DNA of 64,000 nt from an uncultured Massilia sp. (GTDB lineage Bacteria > Pseudomonadota > Gammaproteobacteria > Burkholderiales > Burkholderiaceae), in the NCBI GenBank assembly GCA_946481275.1, contig CAMLMV010000029.1, positions 1-64,000 of the forward strand, read 5' to 3'. Every line of letters starts with the position of its first letter. Positions within the stretch are counted from its first letter, which is position 1. The notes beneath the pieces are model-generated. The model saw only the letters and a list, made by a program, of their open reading frames with translations. It ran no database searches and was not told where the DNA came from. A program made the position numbers and the translations under genes. Of the stretch, positions 32,281-42,403 are shown piece by piece.

Positions 32281-34404
32281 CTACGCCTGCAACGTCGCGA
32301 GATCGAACGGCAGCTTGCGCAAGCGCTTGCCCGTGAGGTGGAAGATGGCGTTGGCGAAGGCCGGCGCCAGCGGCGGCAGGCCCGGCTCGCCCATGCCGGT
32401 CGGCGGGTCGGCGGACGGCACGATGAATACGTCCACATGCGGCATGTCGGGCATGCGCGCCACCGTGTAATCGTCGAAATTCTTCTGCTCGACGACGCCG
32501 TCCCTGAACGTGATGGCGGCGCCCGGCAACGTGGTGCCGAGGGCCGCCAGCACGGCGCCCTGCACCTGCGCCTCGATCGACAGCGGATTGACGGCCATAT
32601 TGCAATGCACCCCGGCCGTGACCTTGTGCAGCTTCGGTACGCCCTTTTCGACCGACGCCTCGACCACATAGGCCACCACGCTGCCGGACATGCCGTGCAC
32701 GGCCACGCCCCAGGCGCGGCCCTCGGGCAGCCGCTTCTTGCCGTAGCCGGACCTGGCCACGGCCAGGTCGAGCGCCGCCACGTGGCGCGGACGCTTGTCG
32801 CCCAGCAGCTTGCGTCGGTACTCGACCGGGTCGGCGCCTGCCGCATGCGCGACCTCATCGACCAGCGTCTCCATGACGAACGCCGTGTGGTTCGACGCCG
32901 CCCCGCGCCACCACAGCACCGGCACGTTCGCCTTCGGGTGATGCACCGACAGGTTCACCGGCAGCGCGTACGCCTCGACGATGCCTTCGGTCGTCGTGGA
33001 ATCCACACCGTTCTTGATCAGCACCGATTCAAAGGGCGTGCCCGCGCTGATGGCCTGGCCGACGATCACATGGTTCCACGTCGCGACGTCGCCGTTCCCA
33101 TCGAGCCCGATGTCGACCTTGTGCACGTGCGCCGGGCGGTAATAGCCGCCCTTGATGTCGTCCTCGCGGCTCCAGATCACCTTGACCGGGCCGCGTCCGT
33201 ACGCCTTCGCGACGTTGACCGCTTCGACCAGGTCGTCGGACGTGGTCACGCCGCGGCGGCCGAATCCGCCGCCGGACATCATCGTGTGCAGGGTCACCTG
33301 CGTGAGCTTGAGCCCCGCCGCCGCGGCGACGGCGGTCTGGTCGAAGGTCTGGAACTGCACGCCCGCCCAGACGGAGCAGCGATCGGCATGGAGGTCGACC
33401 ACGCAGTTGACCGGTTCCATCGGCGCATGCGCCAGGTAAGGAAATTCGTAGACGGCCGAGATCGACGTCGTTGCCGATGCCGGGGTGGCGGCAAGCGTCC
33501 GGTAATCGCGCAACTGGCGTGCCGTATCGAGCTTGTCGACGGCGCCCGTGTCCCAGTCGATGACGAGCGCGTCGCGACCCAGTTTCGCCTGCCAGTAGCC
33601 ATCCGCGATCACGGCCACGCCGCGCCCGCCGCTGCCGACCGCCACCTCGACCACGTCGACCACGCCCTGGATCGCTTTCGCCTTGGCGGCGTCGAGGCTG
33701 CGCATCCTGGCGCCGAACACGGGCGGCCGCGCGACCACGGCCACCTTCATGCCGGGCAGCGTAAAGTCGATGCCGAACTGCTGCTTGCCGGTCGATTTGG
33801 CGCGTGCGTCCAGGCGCCCGGTCGGCTTGCCGATGTGGCGGAACGCCTTCGCGTCTTTCAGCTTGACGGTGGCCGGCACCGGCAGCGTCATGGCCGCATC
33901 GGCCAGCGCGCCGTAGCGGGCCTTGCGCCCGCCGGGGCCGATGACCACGCCGGCGGCCGTCGAACACTGGTCCGGCGCGACCTGCCACCGCTCGGCCGCG
34001 GCGGCGACCAGCATCGCACGGGCGCGCGCGCCGATCTCGCGGTAATGCGTGAACGAGTGCGCCACCGAGATGGAGCTGCCGGTCATCTGGATGCCGAACA
34101 GGGGATCCTTGTAGGCGTCGCCGGCCGGCGCCAGCTCGGCGCGCACGCGCGACCAGTCGGCGTCGAGCTCCTCGGCGACCAGCATCGGCAGCGCCGTGTG
34201 CACGCCCTGGCCGAATTCGAGCCGGTCGACCATCACGGTGACGGTGTCGTCCGGCGCGATGTGCAGGAAGGCATTGGGTGCAACGGGCGCCGCTGCGGCC
34301 GCGCGGCCGGGAAGAGGCACGACGAAGCCGAGCACCAGCCCGCCGGCGGACTTCAGGAAGCCGCGGCGCGTCACCTCCACATGAGTGTTCCGTTCGATGC
34401 GCAC
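32281..34404 (-). CDS. Molybdopterin-binding aldehyde/xanthine dehydrogenase-type large subunit (IorB-like)
   Basis: The 707-residue protein belongs to the xanthine oxidase family large subunits of the isoquinoline 1-oxidoreductase beta (IorB) type. It has a twin-arginine signal (TRRGFLKSAGG), then EFGQGVHTALPMLVAEELDADW, MTGSSISV, a GGGFGRRG Moco-binding loop and VLWWRGAASNHTAFVMETLVDE. Electrons should pass through a separate [2Fe-2S] subunit, but no iorA gene is adjacent. The start was set at the GTG at 34404 after GGAGG; no ATG fits. The substrate is unknown. Export of the holoenzyme by Tat is expected. Confidence 0.8.
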   Translation of the reverse strand: MRIERNTHVEVTRRGFLKSAGGLVLGFVVPLPGRAAAAAPVAPNAFLHIAPDDTVTVMVDRLEFGQGVHTALPMLVAEELDADWSRVRAELAPAGDAYKDPLFGIQMTGSSISVAHSFTHYREIGARARAMLVAAAAERWQVAPDQCSTAAGVVIGPGGRKARYGALADAAMTLPVPATVKLKDAKAFRHIGKPTGRLDARAKSTGKQQFGIDFTLPGMKVAVVARPPVFGARMRSLDAAKAKAIQGVVDVVEVAVGSGGRGVAVIADGYWQAKLGRDALVIDWDTGAVDKLDTARQLRDYRTLAATPASATTSISAVYEFPYLAHAPMEPVNCVVDLHADRCSVWAGVQFQTFDQTAVAAAAGLKLTQVTLHTMMSGGGFGRRGVTTSDDLVEAVNVAKAYGRGPVKVIWSREDDIKGGYYRPAHVHKVDIGLDGNGDVATWNHVIVGQAISAGTPFESVLIKNGVDSTTTEGIVEAYALPVNLSVHHPKANVPVLWWRGAASNHTAFVMETLVDEVAHAAGADPVEYRRKLLGDKRPRHVAALDLAVARSGYGKKRLPEGRAWGVAVHGMSGSVVAYVVEASVEKGVPKLHKVTAGVHCNMAVNPLSIEAQVQGAVLAALGTTLPGAAITFRDGVVEQKNFDDYTVARMPDMPHVDVFIVPSADPPTGMGEPGLPPLAPAFANAIFHLTGKRLRKLPFDLATLQA

Positions 34405-34490
34405 GCCGCCCTCCGCTGTAATCAAAGGCGAATTTTCACACGGCGGGCAGCGCTGCCGGCGTTATGATTTTCACCAGATCGTATAGCGAA

Positions 34491-36158
34491 TTACGCCACT
34501 TCGGCGATAGTTCCGCTTTCGGCTACAGGCTGCAGCTGCGCCAGCTGCTCCATCAATTGCGCGAAACGCTGCTGGCCCGGCAGCAGGCGGTCGACGTGGT
34601 GCAGCACCTCGTACGCTTCGCAGGATAACGCCGTGTCGTAGCCGTGCTGTTGCAGATGCGAGACGAGGATCTGGGCCGCGTTGAACAGGATACGCTGGTT
34701 GTTCGGCACCTTTTTTCGCGCCTGGCGCATCCACTCGACCGCGTCCTTCAGCTTGCCCGTCTTCCACAGCAGCACGCCCTGGTTCATCAGGTCCGTCGCT
34801 TCCTTCTTGGAGGCGCGGATGAACTCCAGGCCCTCGTCGCCGAGGCGCGCCTTGTCGAAGATCTTCTGCACTTCGTCGAGCAGCAGCGGGTTGTCGTGGT
34901 TATTGCGGATGACGTAGCACAGCAGTTCCACCGGCGCATCCTTCACGCCCACCGCGAACAGCAGGGTCGCCAGTTCCAGGCAGGTCGGGATGTCGGGCCG
35001 GTCTTCCGTCGCGTTCAGCAGCGCCTCCAGCTCGTCGCCGGCCTTGCGCGCGCGGCGGTAGTCGCCGCTCTCGTGGTAGACGAGGCCCTCGGTGATCTTG
35101 GAACGCAGCGCGATGTCCGGATGGTCGGCCGCGAACTCGCGCTGGACCTGCAGCAGCAGCCGCAGCGCTTCCTTCGCATCGTTCTTCTGGCCGCACACAC
35201 GCGCCAGCCCGAGGTAAGCGTCGGGGGTCTTCATGATCGAATACTCGCCGATCAGCATGCACTTGCGGAAGGCCTGCTCCGCCATCTGCACGTTGCCCAC
35301 CTTGAGCGCCACGTTGCCCAGGTTGCGCTGGCGCGGCACCGAGTTCGGCGACAGTTTCGCCGCCCGTTCGAGGATCGCGCACGCCTCGTCCAGCTTGCCC
35401 AGGTTCTGATAAGTCAACGCGAGCTGGTCGTAGGCATCGATGTAGTAGCGGTTCTCCGCGATCACGCTCTGGAACGCCTGCCTCGCCTGCTCGAATTCGC
35501 CGTTGGCCAGGCGGATCTTGGCGATGCCGGCGCGCGCCCACTGGTATTCGCGCTGCTCCAGCACGCGCTCGTACACCTCGCGCGCCTTCACCGGCTCGCC
35601 GCTTTTCTCCATCAGCCTGGCCTTCATGCGCAGGAGGTCGATCTCGTGCGCCTTGTGATTTTCGATGGCGGCGTCGCACAGGCGCGCCGCGCGCAGGTAG
35701 TCCTTCTCGGCATAGGCCTGGTCGATGAGGCGGAAGATCTGCTTCTTGTGCCACACGCGATTGAGCCGCGTGAGCAGCACGCCTTCCGTGATCGGCTTGA
35801 TCAGGTAGGCGTCCGGCTGGTGCTCGGCCGCGCCCATCACGGATTCGACGCTCTTTTCGGCCGACACCATCAGCCACACGGTGCTCGGGTTGACGAGGTT
35901 GCGCACGCGCGCTTCCTCCAGCACCTGCTGGCCGTTCTTGCCGTCGCCCAGGTTGTAGTCGCACAGGACGACGTCGTAGCGGATGCGTGCCAGCAGGCCC
36001 ATCGCCTCGCCGCCGGACGACGCCTGGTCGATGTTCTTCGCGCCCAGGCTGCGCAGGGCTTCGCGCAGCAGCTGGCGCACGCCGACGAAATCGTCGACGA
36101 CGAGGTAGTTCTTGTCGGCCCAGTCGATCTCGTTCACGGCCTTGACGGAAGCGTTCAT
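34491..36158 (-). CDS. Response regulator with CheY-like receiver and TPR repeats
   Basis: The 555-residue protein has a receiver domain (about residues 15-130) with acidic VVDD at 20-23, phosphoacceptor D67 (LCDYN) and K121 (LIKP), followed by about 400 residues of TPR-like helical pairs (for example AYDQLALTYQNLGKLDEACAILERA). There is no DNA-binding or enzymatic output domain, so signalling probably goes through protein-protein contacts. Its ATG overlaps the stop of the histidine kinase gene (ATGA), so the pair is a coupled two-component system. The partners of the TPR region are unknown. Confidence 0.83.
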   Translation of the reverse strand: MNASVKAVNEIDWADKNYLVVDDFVGVRQLLREALRSLGAKNIDQASSGGEAMGLLARIRYDVVLCDYNLGDGKNGQQVLEEARVRNLVNPSTVWLMVSAEKSVESVMGAAEHQPDAYLIKPITEGVLLTRLNRVWHKKQIFRLIDQAYAEKDYLRAARLCDAAIENHKAHEIDLLRMKARLMEKSGEPVKAREVYERVLEQREYQWARAGIAKIRLANGEFEQARQAFQSVIAENRYYIDAYDQLALTYQNLGKLDEACAILERAAKLSPNSVPRQRNLGNVALKVGNVQMAEQAFRKCMLIGEYSIMKTPDAYLGLARVCGQKNDAKEALRLLLQVQREFAADHPDIALRSKITEGLVYHESGDYRRARKAGDELEALLNATEDRPDIPTCLELATLLFAVGVKDAPVELLCYVIRNNHDNPLLLDEVQKIFDKARLGDEGLEFIRASKKEATDLMNQGVLLWKTGKLKDAVEWMRQARKKVPNNQRILFNAAQILVSHLQQHGYDTALSCEAYEVLHHVDRLLPGQQRFAQLMEQLAQLQPVAESGTIAEVA

Positions 36159-36865
36159 GGCAGGTTCAGGATGAAGCAGCCGCCGCCGTAGCGGCCGCCG
36201 TTTTCCAGGCGCAGTGTGCCGCGCCGCTCGCGGTGCTGGTGCATGCGCGCGACTTCGCTGGAAAAATACAGGCCCAGGCCCGCGCTGTTGGTCAGGAAGT
36301 TCATGCCGCCCGCCGTGTCACGCGTGGCGATGGCGCCGGCCTTCAGCAGGGCCGGCGGATAACCGGGGCCGTTGTCTTCCACGCGCAGTTCGAGCCAGTT
36401 GTCGTCGGTGACGCGGATTGCCAGGCGCACCGTGTCGCACGTGTAGTGGATGGCGTTGTTGATCGCATGCGACAGCACGCCCGTGATCAGGTCTTCGTCG
36501 AAGTGCCAGACGAGGTCCGGGTCGTAATCGAGTTCCAGCTTCAGGCCGCGCGACTTCAGCAGCACGCGTTCCAGCGCCACCACCTGGTCGACCAGCTGGC
36601 CCAGTTCGAGCGGCTGCACGTCGAACGGGTACGCGGGCGTGCCCACCTGCTTGTACAGCGCGAGCAGCTGCATCAGGTTGTCGTTCAGGCGCTTCGTCTG
36701 GTACAGCATGTGCGCCATCTGCGGATATGCCGTTTCCGTCTGCGGCGAAGCGTCGACCAAAAGGCGCTCCAGCGTCCCGGACAGGACGCTGATCGAATTC
36801 TTCATGTCGTGCGCGGTCGAGGCGAGAAACAGCGACAGCTCGGGCGCGTCGGGGGTGTCGTCCAT
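36155..36865 (-). CDS. Soluble sensor histidine kinase
   Basis: The 236-residue kinase lacks membrane segments and any sensor domain. It has the phosphoacceptor H19 in STAHDMKNS, an N-box HAINNAIHYT, a G1 box VEDNGPGYP and a G2 box SAGLGLYFSSEVARMHQ. It probably receives input through another protein. The start at 36865 was chosen because a TATAAT sits just upstream (36900-36905), which overlaps the alternative start at 36901. Its stop overlaps the response regulator start, so the two genes form one translationally coupled pair. Confidence 0.84.
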   Translation of the reverse strand: MDDTPDAPELSLFLASTAHDMKNSISVLSGTLERLLVDASPQTETAYPQMAHMLYQTKRLNDNLMQLLALYKQVGTPAYPFDVQPLELGQLVDQVVALERVLLKSRGLKLELDYDPDLVWHFDEDLITGVLSHAINNAIHYTCDTVRLAIRVTDDNWLELRVEDNGPGYPPALLKAGAIATRDTAGGMNFLTNSAGLGLYFSSEVARMHQHRERRGTLRLENGGRYGGGCFILNLP

Positions 36866-36899
36866 GGCTGGATCATGTGTGAAATGTTGCTTGGCACAC

Positions 36900-36905
36900 A
36901 TTATA
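36900..36905 (-). promoter_or_regulatory. TATAAT -10 element before the histidine kinase gene
   Basis: The minus-strand hexamer is a perfect -10 consensus, 34 bases before the chosen ATG. No convincing -35 hexamer is seen at 16-18 bases. Confidence 0.4.
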
Positions 36906-36935
36906 CCTTTGAAACTTTCGGTTGCCCGAAAGAAA

Positions 36936-38597
36936 TCAATTTCCTGGCTGCGGACCCCGCGGAGCGCGGCGTGCGCGCAACACGAAGCGGGCCGGATCGA
37001 GCGCGTCGACGAGGCTGGACTCCAGCGGCAGCGGCTCGCCTTCGATCCCTGCTGCCAGCAGTTCGGCCGACAAACCGGCCCAGATCAGGCCGCGCGACGC
37101 ATAGCCGAGCAGCCCGTACAGTCCCGGATGGCGCGGCACGTCGCGCAGACGCTCGGTGGTGCCGGCCGCGTCGAAGTCCGGCAGGCGGCCGACGAGCGGC
37201 AGGCGGTCCGGGGCCACGCAGCGGAAGCCCACGCGCCCCGCCAGCGGCGCATCCTCCGCCGCATGCGGATCGGACAGCAGGCCGCGCAGGCGCTCCAGGT
37301 TTTCCGCATGGCTAGTCAAGGACAGCGCCGGATTCGGATCGGCGTCGTACGTGGCGCCCGCGCTGCACACGCCCCCGGACGGCGGCGTCAGGTACGCTTC
37401 GCGGCACAGCACGACGGGGAGCTTGGGCACCATGTCGGCCGGCACGTGCGACACCTGCCCGCGCAGCATCGTCAATGGCAGCGGCGCCGCCTGCGGCACT
37501 TGCGCGGCGCCGGCGCCGTTGGCCAGGATCAGGTTCGGCGCCCGCGCCACCACGATGCCGTGTTCGTTCGTCAGGCGCCATTGCGGGCCATCGCGTTCGA
37601 TGCGCACGTCGCCCACGCCGAGTTTGCGCTCCAGGCGTCCGCCGCACGCGTCCAGCATCGCCTCGCACACGCTGCCCGGCCGCGCCCAGCCGGCGCCGCG
37701 GAACAGCCAACCGCCGTCCGGCGCCGGCAGGCCGCCGAGCAACGCTTCCGCCTCGGGGCGCTCCAGCCACTCGGCGAAATCCGCCGGCAGCGATGTATCG
37801 GCGGCGATGGCGCGCTGCACGTCGGCGTGGCCAGGGTCGCGCGCCAGCTGCAGCACGCCGCACTTGTCGCCCTCGATGGCGCGGCCGATGCCGCCCAGGT
37901 GTTCCCAGTGGCGCAGCGCGTACAGGTAGGCGGCGCGCGTCAGGCGCGTAGGCACGTTGTCGTCCTTCGACAGCAGCGGCATGAAGATGCCGGCCCGGTT
38001 GCCCGACGCTTCCATCGCCGGTTGCGGCTGGCGGTCGACGATGGTCACCTGCCAGCCGCGCGCGCACAGGCGCTCGGCCGCGGCGGAACCGGCGATGCCG
38101 GCACCGAGCACGATGGCGCGGCGTTCGGGCGCCGGCGGTGCGGGCGGGCGCGGCTTGCGGCTGGCGAAGCGCGCGTGGCGGCCGTCCGCGTCGAACACGA
38201 AGCCCTGCGCCGTCAGCGCGGCGACCTGGTCTTGCGTGAGGCCTTGCGCCTGCAGGCAGGCATCCTGCGCGGCCACGCGCGCGACGTGGCGCGCGAAGTC
38301 GGTGCCGGCGTGTTCGATGTCGTGCAGGCGGAACATGTCGACGCGCGCGGTCAGCTGGGCCAGCGCGTCCGTCAGCGGCGCGCTGATCAGGTCCAGCGTG
38401 ACGCCCGGCTCCGCCTGCGGCATGCGGTGGAAGCCCGGCAGCAGGTGCTCGCACAGGGAGATGATGTGCAGATTGGGCGAGCGGTGCGGATCGGTGCGCC
38501 AGACGTCCGTCAGGACGCGGACCGCGGCCCCGTCGCCGTAGTGCGAATCGAAGACGGTGTAGCGGGCCCGGGTGCACCAGCAGGCGCGGACATCCAT
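36936..38597 (-). CDS. mnmC: MnmC-like tRNA 5-methylaminomethyl-2-thiouridine biosynthesis protein
   Basis: The 553-residue protein has a C-terminal FAD-dependent oxidoreductase (DAO family, GAGIAGSAAAERL at about 165-177) equal to MnmC2, which removes the carboxymethyl group from cmnm5U34 in tRNA. The N-terminal about 150 residues align by order with the MnmD methyltransferase (LHIISLCEH, DALAQLTARVDMF). They lack the GFGTG SAM-binding loop and the DGFAP motif, so methyl transfer may be lost. The start at 38597 is the first plausible ATG. It is downstream of tag with four bases between, so the two are cotranscribed. Confidence 0.8.
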   Translation of the reverse strand: MDVRACWCTRARYTVFDSHYGDGAAVRVLTDVWRTDPHRSPNLHIISLCEHLLPGFHRMPQAEPGVTLDLISAPLTDALAQLTARVDMFRLHDIEHAGTDFARHVARVAAQDACLQAQGLTQDQVAALTAQGFVFDADGRHARFASRKPRPPAPPAPERRAIVLGAGIAGSAAAERLCARGWQVTIVDRQPQPAMEASGNRAGIFMPLLSKDDNVPTRLTRAAYLYALRHWEHLGGIGRAIEGDKCGVLQLARDPGHADVQRAIAADTSLPADFAEWLERPEAEALLGGLPAPDGGWLFRGAGWARPGSVCEAMLDACGGRLERKLGVGDVRIERDGPQWRLTNEHGIVVARAPNLILANGAGAAQVPQAAPLPLTMLRGQVSHVPADMVPKLPVVLCREAYLTPPSGGVCSAGATYDADPNPALSLTSHAENLERLRGLLSDPHAAEDAPLAGRVGFRCVAPDRLPLVGRLPDFDAAGTTERLRDVPRHPGLYGLLGYASRGLIWAGLSAELLAAGIEGEPLPLESSLVDALDPARFVLRARRAPRGPQPGN

Positions 38598-38601
38598 GGC
38601 A

Positions 38602-39165
38602 TCACCTCCGGCGGCGGCACAGGCAGGCGCGGTCGTGGTCGTCGACGATGCCGATGCCCTGCATGTAGGCATACACGATGGTCGAGCCGACGAACTTGAA
38701 GCCGCGCTTGGCCAGGTCTTTCGAGATGCGATCGGACAGTTCCGTGCGCGCCGGGCGGCTGCCGTCGGGCCAGTCGTTGACGATGGGCTTGCCGTCCACG
38801 AAGGCCCACAGGTACACATCCAGGGTCAAGCCCTGTTCGCGCAGGCGCAGGTAGGCCTGCGCATTGTTGATGGCGGCCGCGACCTTGAGACGGTTGCGCA
38901 CGATGCCGGGATTCGCGAGCAGGTCCGCGACTTTCGCATCGCCGTAGTTGGCGATCTTGTCCGCGTCCCAGCCGTCGAAGGCGATGCGGTAGTTGTCGCG
39001 TTTGTTCAGGATCGTTTCCCACGACAGCCCGGCCTGCGCGCCTTCGAGGTTGAGCATTTCGAACAGCGTCGTCTCGTCGTGGCAGGGTACGCCCCACTCG
39101 TGGTCGTGATAAGCGATGTAGCGTGGGTTGGCCATGTTGGCCCAGGTGCAGCGGGTGTCGTTCAT
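38602..39165 (-). CDS. tag: DNA-3-methyladenine glycosylase I
   Basis: Tag removes 3-methyladenine from alkylated DNA. The 187-residue protein shows the family landmarks: C6 and H17-region zinc ligands (RCTWANM, YHDHEWGVP), LNLEGAQAGLSWETILNKRDNYR, and a C-terminal DDHDRACLCRRR zinc end. The helix-hairpin-helix-like glycosylase core is complete. It lies just upstream of mnmC on the same strand. It is divergent from the Ser/Thr kinase gene, with 68 bases between them. Confidence 0.92.
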   Translation of the reverse strand: MNDTRCTWANMANPRYIAYHDHEWGVPCHDETTLFEMLNLEGAQAGLSWETILNKRDNYRIAFDGWDADKIANYGDAKVADLLANPGIVRNRLKVAAAINNAQAYLRLREQGLTLDVYLWAFVDGKPIVNDWPDGSRPARTELSDRISKDLAKRGFKFVGSTIVYAYMQGIGIVDDHDRACLCRRRR

Positions 39166-39233
39166 ACATCAAGTATAAACCGGCGGCGCCGATTTTCATT
39201 GTCTGCAAACCAATTTGATTTACACTTGCGCCC

Positions 39234-40228
<995 letters not shown>

Positions 40229-40232
<4 letters not shown>

Positions 40233-41392
40233 GCGACGCGACCATCGTACGCAGTTTGGATATGCGCGGCGACTTCTTCCGCCGCCTGCAGCAGCTGACC
40301 ACGCGCATCCACGCCACGCGCAACGTCGACGAGATCATGCTCGACCTGTCCGAAGGCATCTGCGCCCTGTTCGGCGCGGACCGCCTGACGATCTACACGG
40401 TCGGCGACGACAAGGCGAGCCTCGTCTCCAAGGTCAAGACGGGGATGGCGTCGTTCCGCCAGCTGCGCCTGCCGATCTCCGCGCAGAGCGTGGCCGGCTA
40501 CGCCGCGCTGGCGCGCCGCCTGCTCAACCTGAACGACGTCTACGATGCGGCCGAACTGCAGCGCTACGCGGCCGACCTGCGCTTCCAGCAGGGCGTCGAC
40601 CGGCGCACGGGCTACCGCACGACGCAGATGCTCGTTGTCCCGATGATGCACGACAGCGAAGTCATTGGCGTCCTCCAGCTGATCAACAACCTGCGCGGCG
40701 GCCCGTTCGACAGCACGATCGTCGAAGGCGCGCGCTACCTGTGCGACACGCTCGCCATCGCGTTCGCCCAGCGCAGGCAGGAAGCAAGGCGCGAGCGCAC
40801 GGGCTTCGTCGGCGCATTGGGATCGCGGGCGCTGGCACGCGAACAGGTCGAACAGGCGGTGGAACAGGCACGCGCGCAGGGCCGCGACGTGGAGGACGTG
40901 CTGCTCGACGACTTCAAGGTGAAGCTGCCCGTCGTCGGGCGCGCATTGGCCGACCATTTCGCCGTCCCCTACCTCGCCTTCCACCCGGGGCGGCGCGTGC
41001 CGGCGGAACTCCTCGACGGCATGGACCGCGCGGCCGCCGAAGTGCGCCAGTGGCTGCCCGTGGAGCGCAACGAGCATGCGCTGTACGTCGTCTGCATCGA
41101 CCCCGAACAGGTCAGGAAGGACAACGCCGTCGCCACGCTGTTCCCGCAGTCGCGCCCCGTGTTCTGCGTGACGACGCGGCGCGACTTCGCGGCGCTGCTC
41201 GACCAGTACTTCGGTCCGGCGGCACCTGCGTCGCTGCCGCCCGCGCATGCGGACAGGCTGGTCGACGCCGTCGCGGCGCTCGTCGCGGGCAGCCACAAAG
41301 AGGGCCTGTCGGACCTGCGCATCGAGACGGCACCGGGCGACAAACCCGGCGAAATCCGCTTCACGGTGAGCGGGGTCCTGCGGCTGCCGTGA
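40229..41392 (+). CDS. GAF-domain protein with GspE/MshE-N-terminal-like domain
   Basis: The 387-residue protein has an N-terminal GAF domain (about residues 15-175, DEIMLDLSEGICALFGADRLTIYTVG and VIGVLQLINN). It is followed by a type II secretion ATPase N-terminal (T2SSE_N/MshEN)-like domain (about 195-310, LAREQVEQAVEQARAQGRDVEDVLLDDF and PVVGRALADHFAVPYLAFHPGRRVP). No ATPase domain follows. MshEN modules can bind c-di-GMP, but the usual RLG motif is not obvious here, so binding is uncertain. It is coupled to the kinase gene by ATGA and followed by a PP2C gene. It may be the ligand-sensing or scaffold subunit. Confidence 0.72.
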
Positions 41393-41457
41393 AAATCGCC
41401 AATCCGCCTGGGCAGCGTGCTAGCATGCCGCACCTGTATTGATATCCACCGCGTTCG

Positions 41458-42282
41458 ATGAGCCCCTGGAAGCAGCTAACCCCGAGCATCTACCACCGCC
41501 TCGCCTTCGGCTGCGCGTACGGCCTGACCGACGTCGGCCTCGTGCGCCAGTCCAACGAAGACAACTTCCTCATCGATCCCCTGCTCCGCCTGGTGGCCGT
41601 CGCCGACGGCATGGGCGGCCACGACGGCGGCGAAATCGCGGCGCGTCTGGCGCTGGAAACCGTGCGCGACGCGCTGGGCGCCGTCGACCCGAAAAAATCC
41701 TCGCCCGGCGATGCGGCCGACCCGGACGCGACCTGGCAGGACGAGCACATGCCCGCCGTCGTGGCCGTGCACGAGGCGGTCGACGCCGCCAATGCGCGCG
41801 TGTACGGCGCGAATTTGCAAGGCGGCCGCGGCGAAGGCAGCGGCATGGGCACCACGCTGACAGGCTTCTGGCAAAGCCTGCCGGACGGCCCGCTCGTCAT
41901 CTTCCACGTCGGCGACAGCCGCCTGTACCGCTACCGCGACGGCGAACTGGCCGTGCTCACGCGCGACCAGACCATGTACCAGCAGGCGCTGGAAGCGGGT
42001 GTCTCCGGAGACTTTCCGCCGCGCAACCTGCTGCTGCAGGCGATCGGCCCGACGGCCGCCATCACGCCCGACGTCAAGGCCTGCGCAATCCGCTCCGGCG
42101 ACCTGTACCTGCTGTGCAGCGACGGCTTGTACGGCAACACGCCGCATGCCGCCATCGAGCGCGTGCTGGCCGGCGCGCATGCGCAATCGCTGGAGCACTG
42201 CTGCGCCGAACTGATCGCCCTCGCCAAGGCCCATGGCAGCCGCGACAACATCACGGCCGTGCTGGCGCTGGTCGAACGCTGA
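41458..42282 (+). CDS. PP2C-family Ser/Thr phosphatase
   Basis: The 274-residue phosphatase has the PP2C motifs in order: TDVGLVRQSNEDN at 24-36, ADGMGGHDGGE from 49, GMGTTLTGF, FHVGDSRLYRYRDGEL, LYLLCSDGLYGN and SRDNITAVLALVE at the end. The aspartates that hold the metal centre are all present. It is soluble and lies 65 bases downstream of the GAF-protein gene on the same strand, so kinase and phosphatase can form an opposing pair. No membrane segment is seen. Confidence 0.88.
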   Translation: MSPWKQLTPSIYHRLAFGCAYGLTDVGLVRQSNEDNFLIDPLLRLVAVADGMGGHDGGEIAARLALETVRDALGAVDPKKSSPGDAADPDATWQDEHMPAVVAVHEAVDAANARVYGANLQGGRGEGSGMGTTLTGFWQSLPDGPLVIFHVGDSRLYRYRDGELAVLTRDQTMYQQALEAGVSGDFPPRNLLLQAIGPTAAITPDVKACAIRSGDLYLLCSDGLYGNTPHAAIERVLAGAHAQSLEHCCAELIALAKAHGSRDNITAVLALVER

Positions 42283-42366
42283 CCGGCAAAGTCTCGCTAT
42301 TTCCACAATGCAAATAGAATTTCTTAAAAAATAATGTAGATTTGATATGGGGAAATATGATACTCT

Positions 42367-42382
42367 GTAGGAGATCTCCTAC
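42367..42382. promoter_or_regulatory. Perfect 16-bp palindrome upstream of the PEP-CTERM gene
   Basis: GTAGGAGATCTCCTAC is self-complementary over its whole length and lies 21 bases before the ATG of the next gene, within an unusually A/T-rich leader (42300-42366). It could bind a dimeric regulator or form a hairpin in the 5' leader. Confidence 0.5.
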
Positions 42383-42403
42383 TATCACGCCCCTGGACCT
42401 CGT

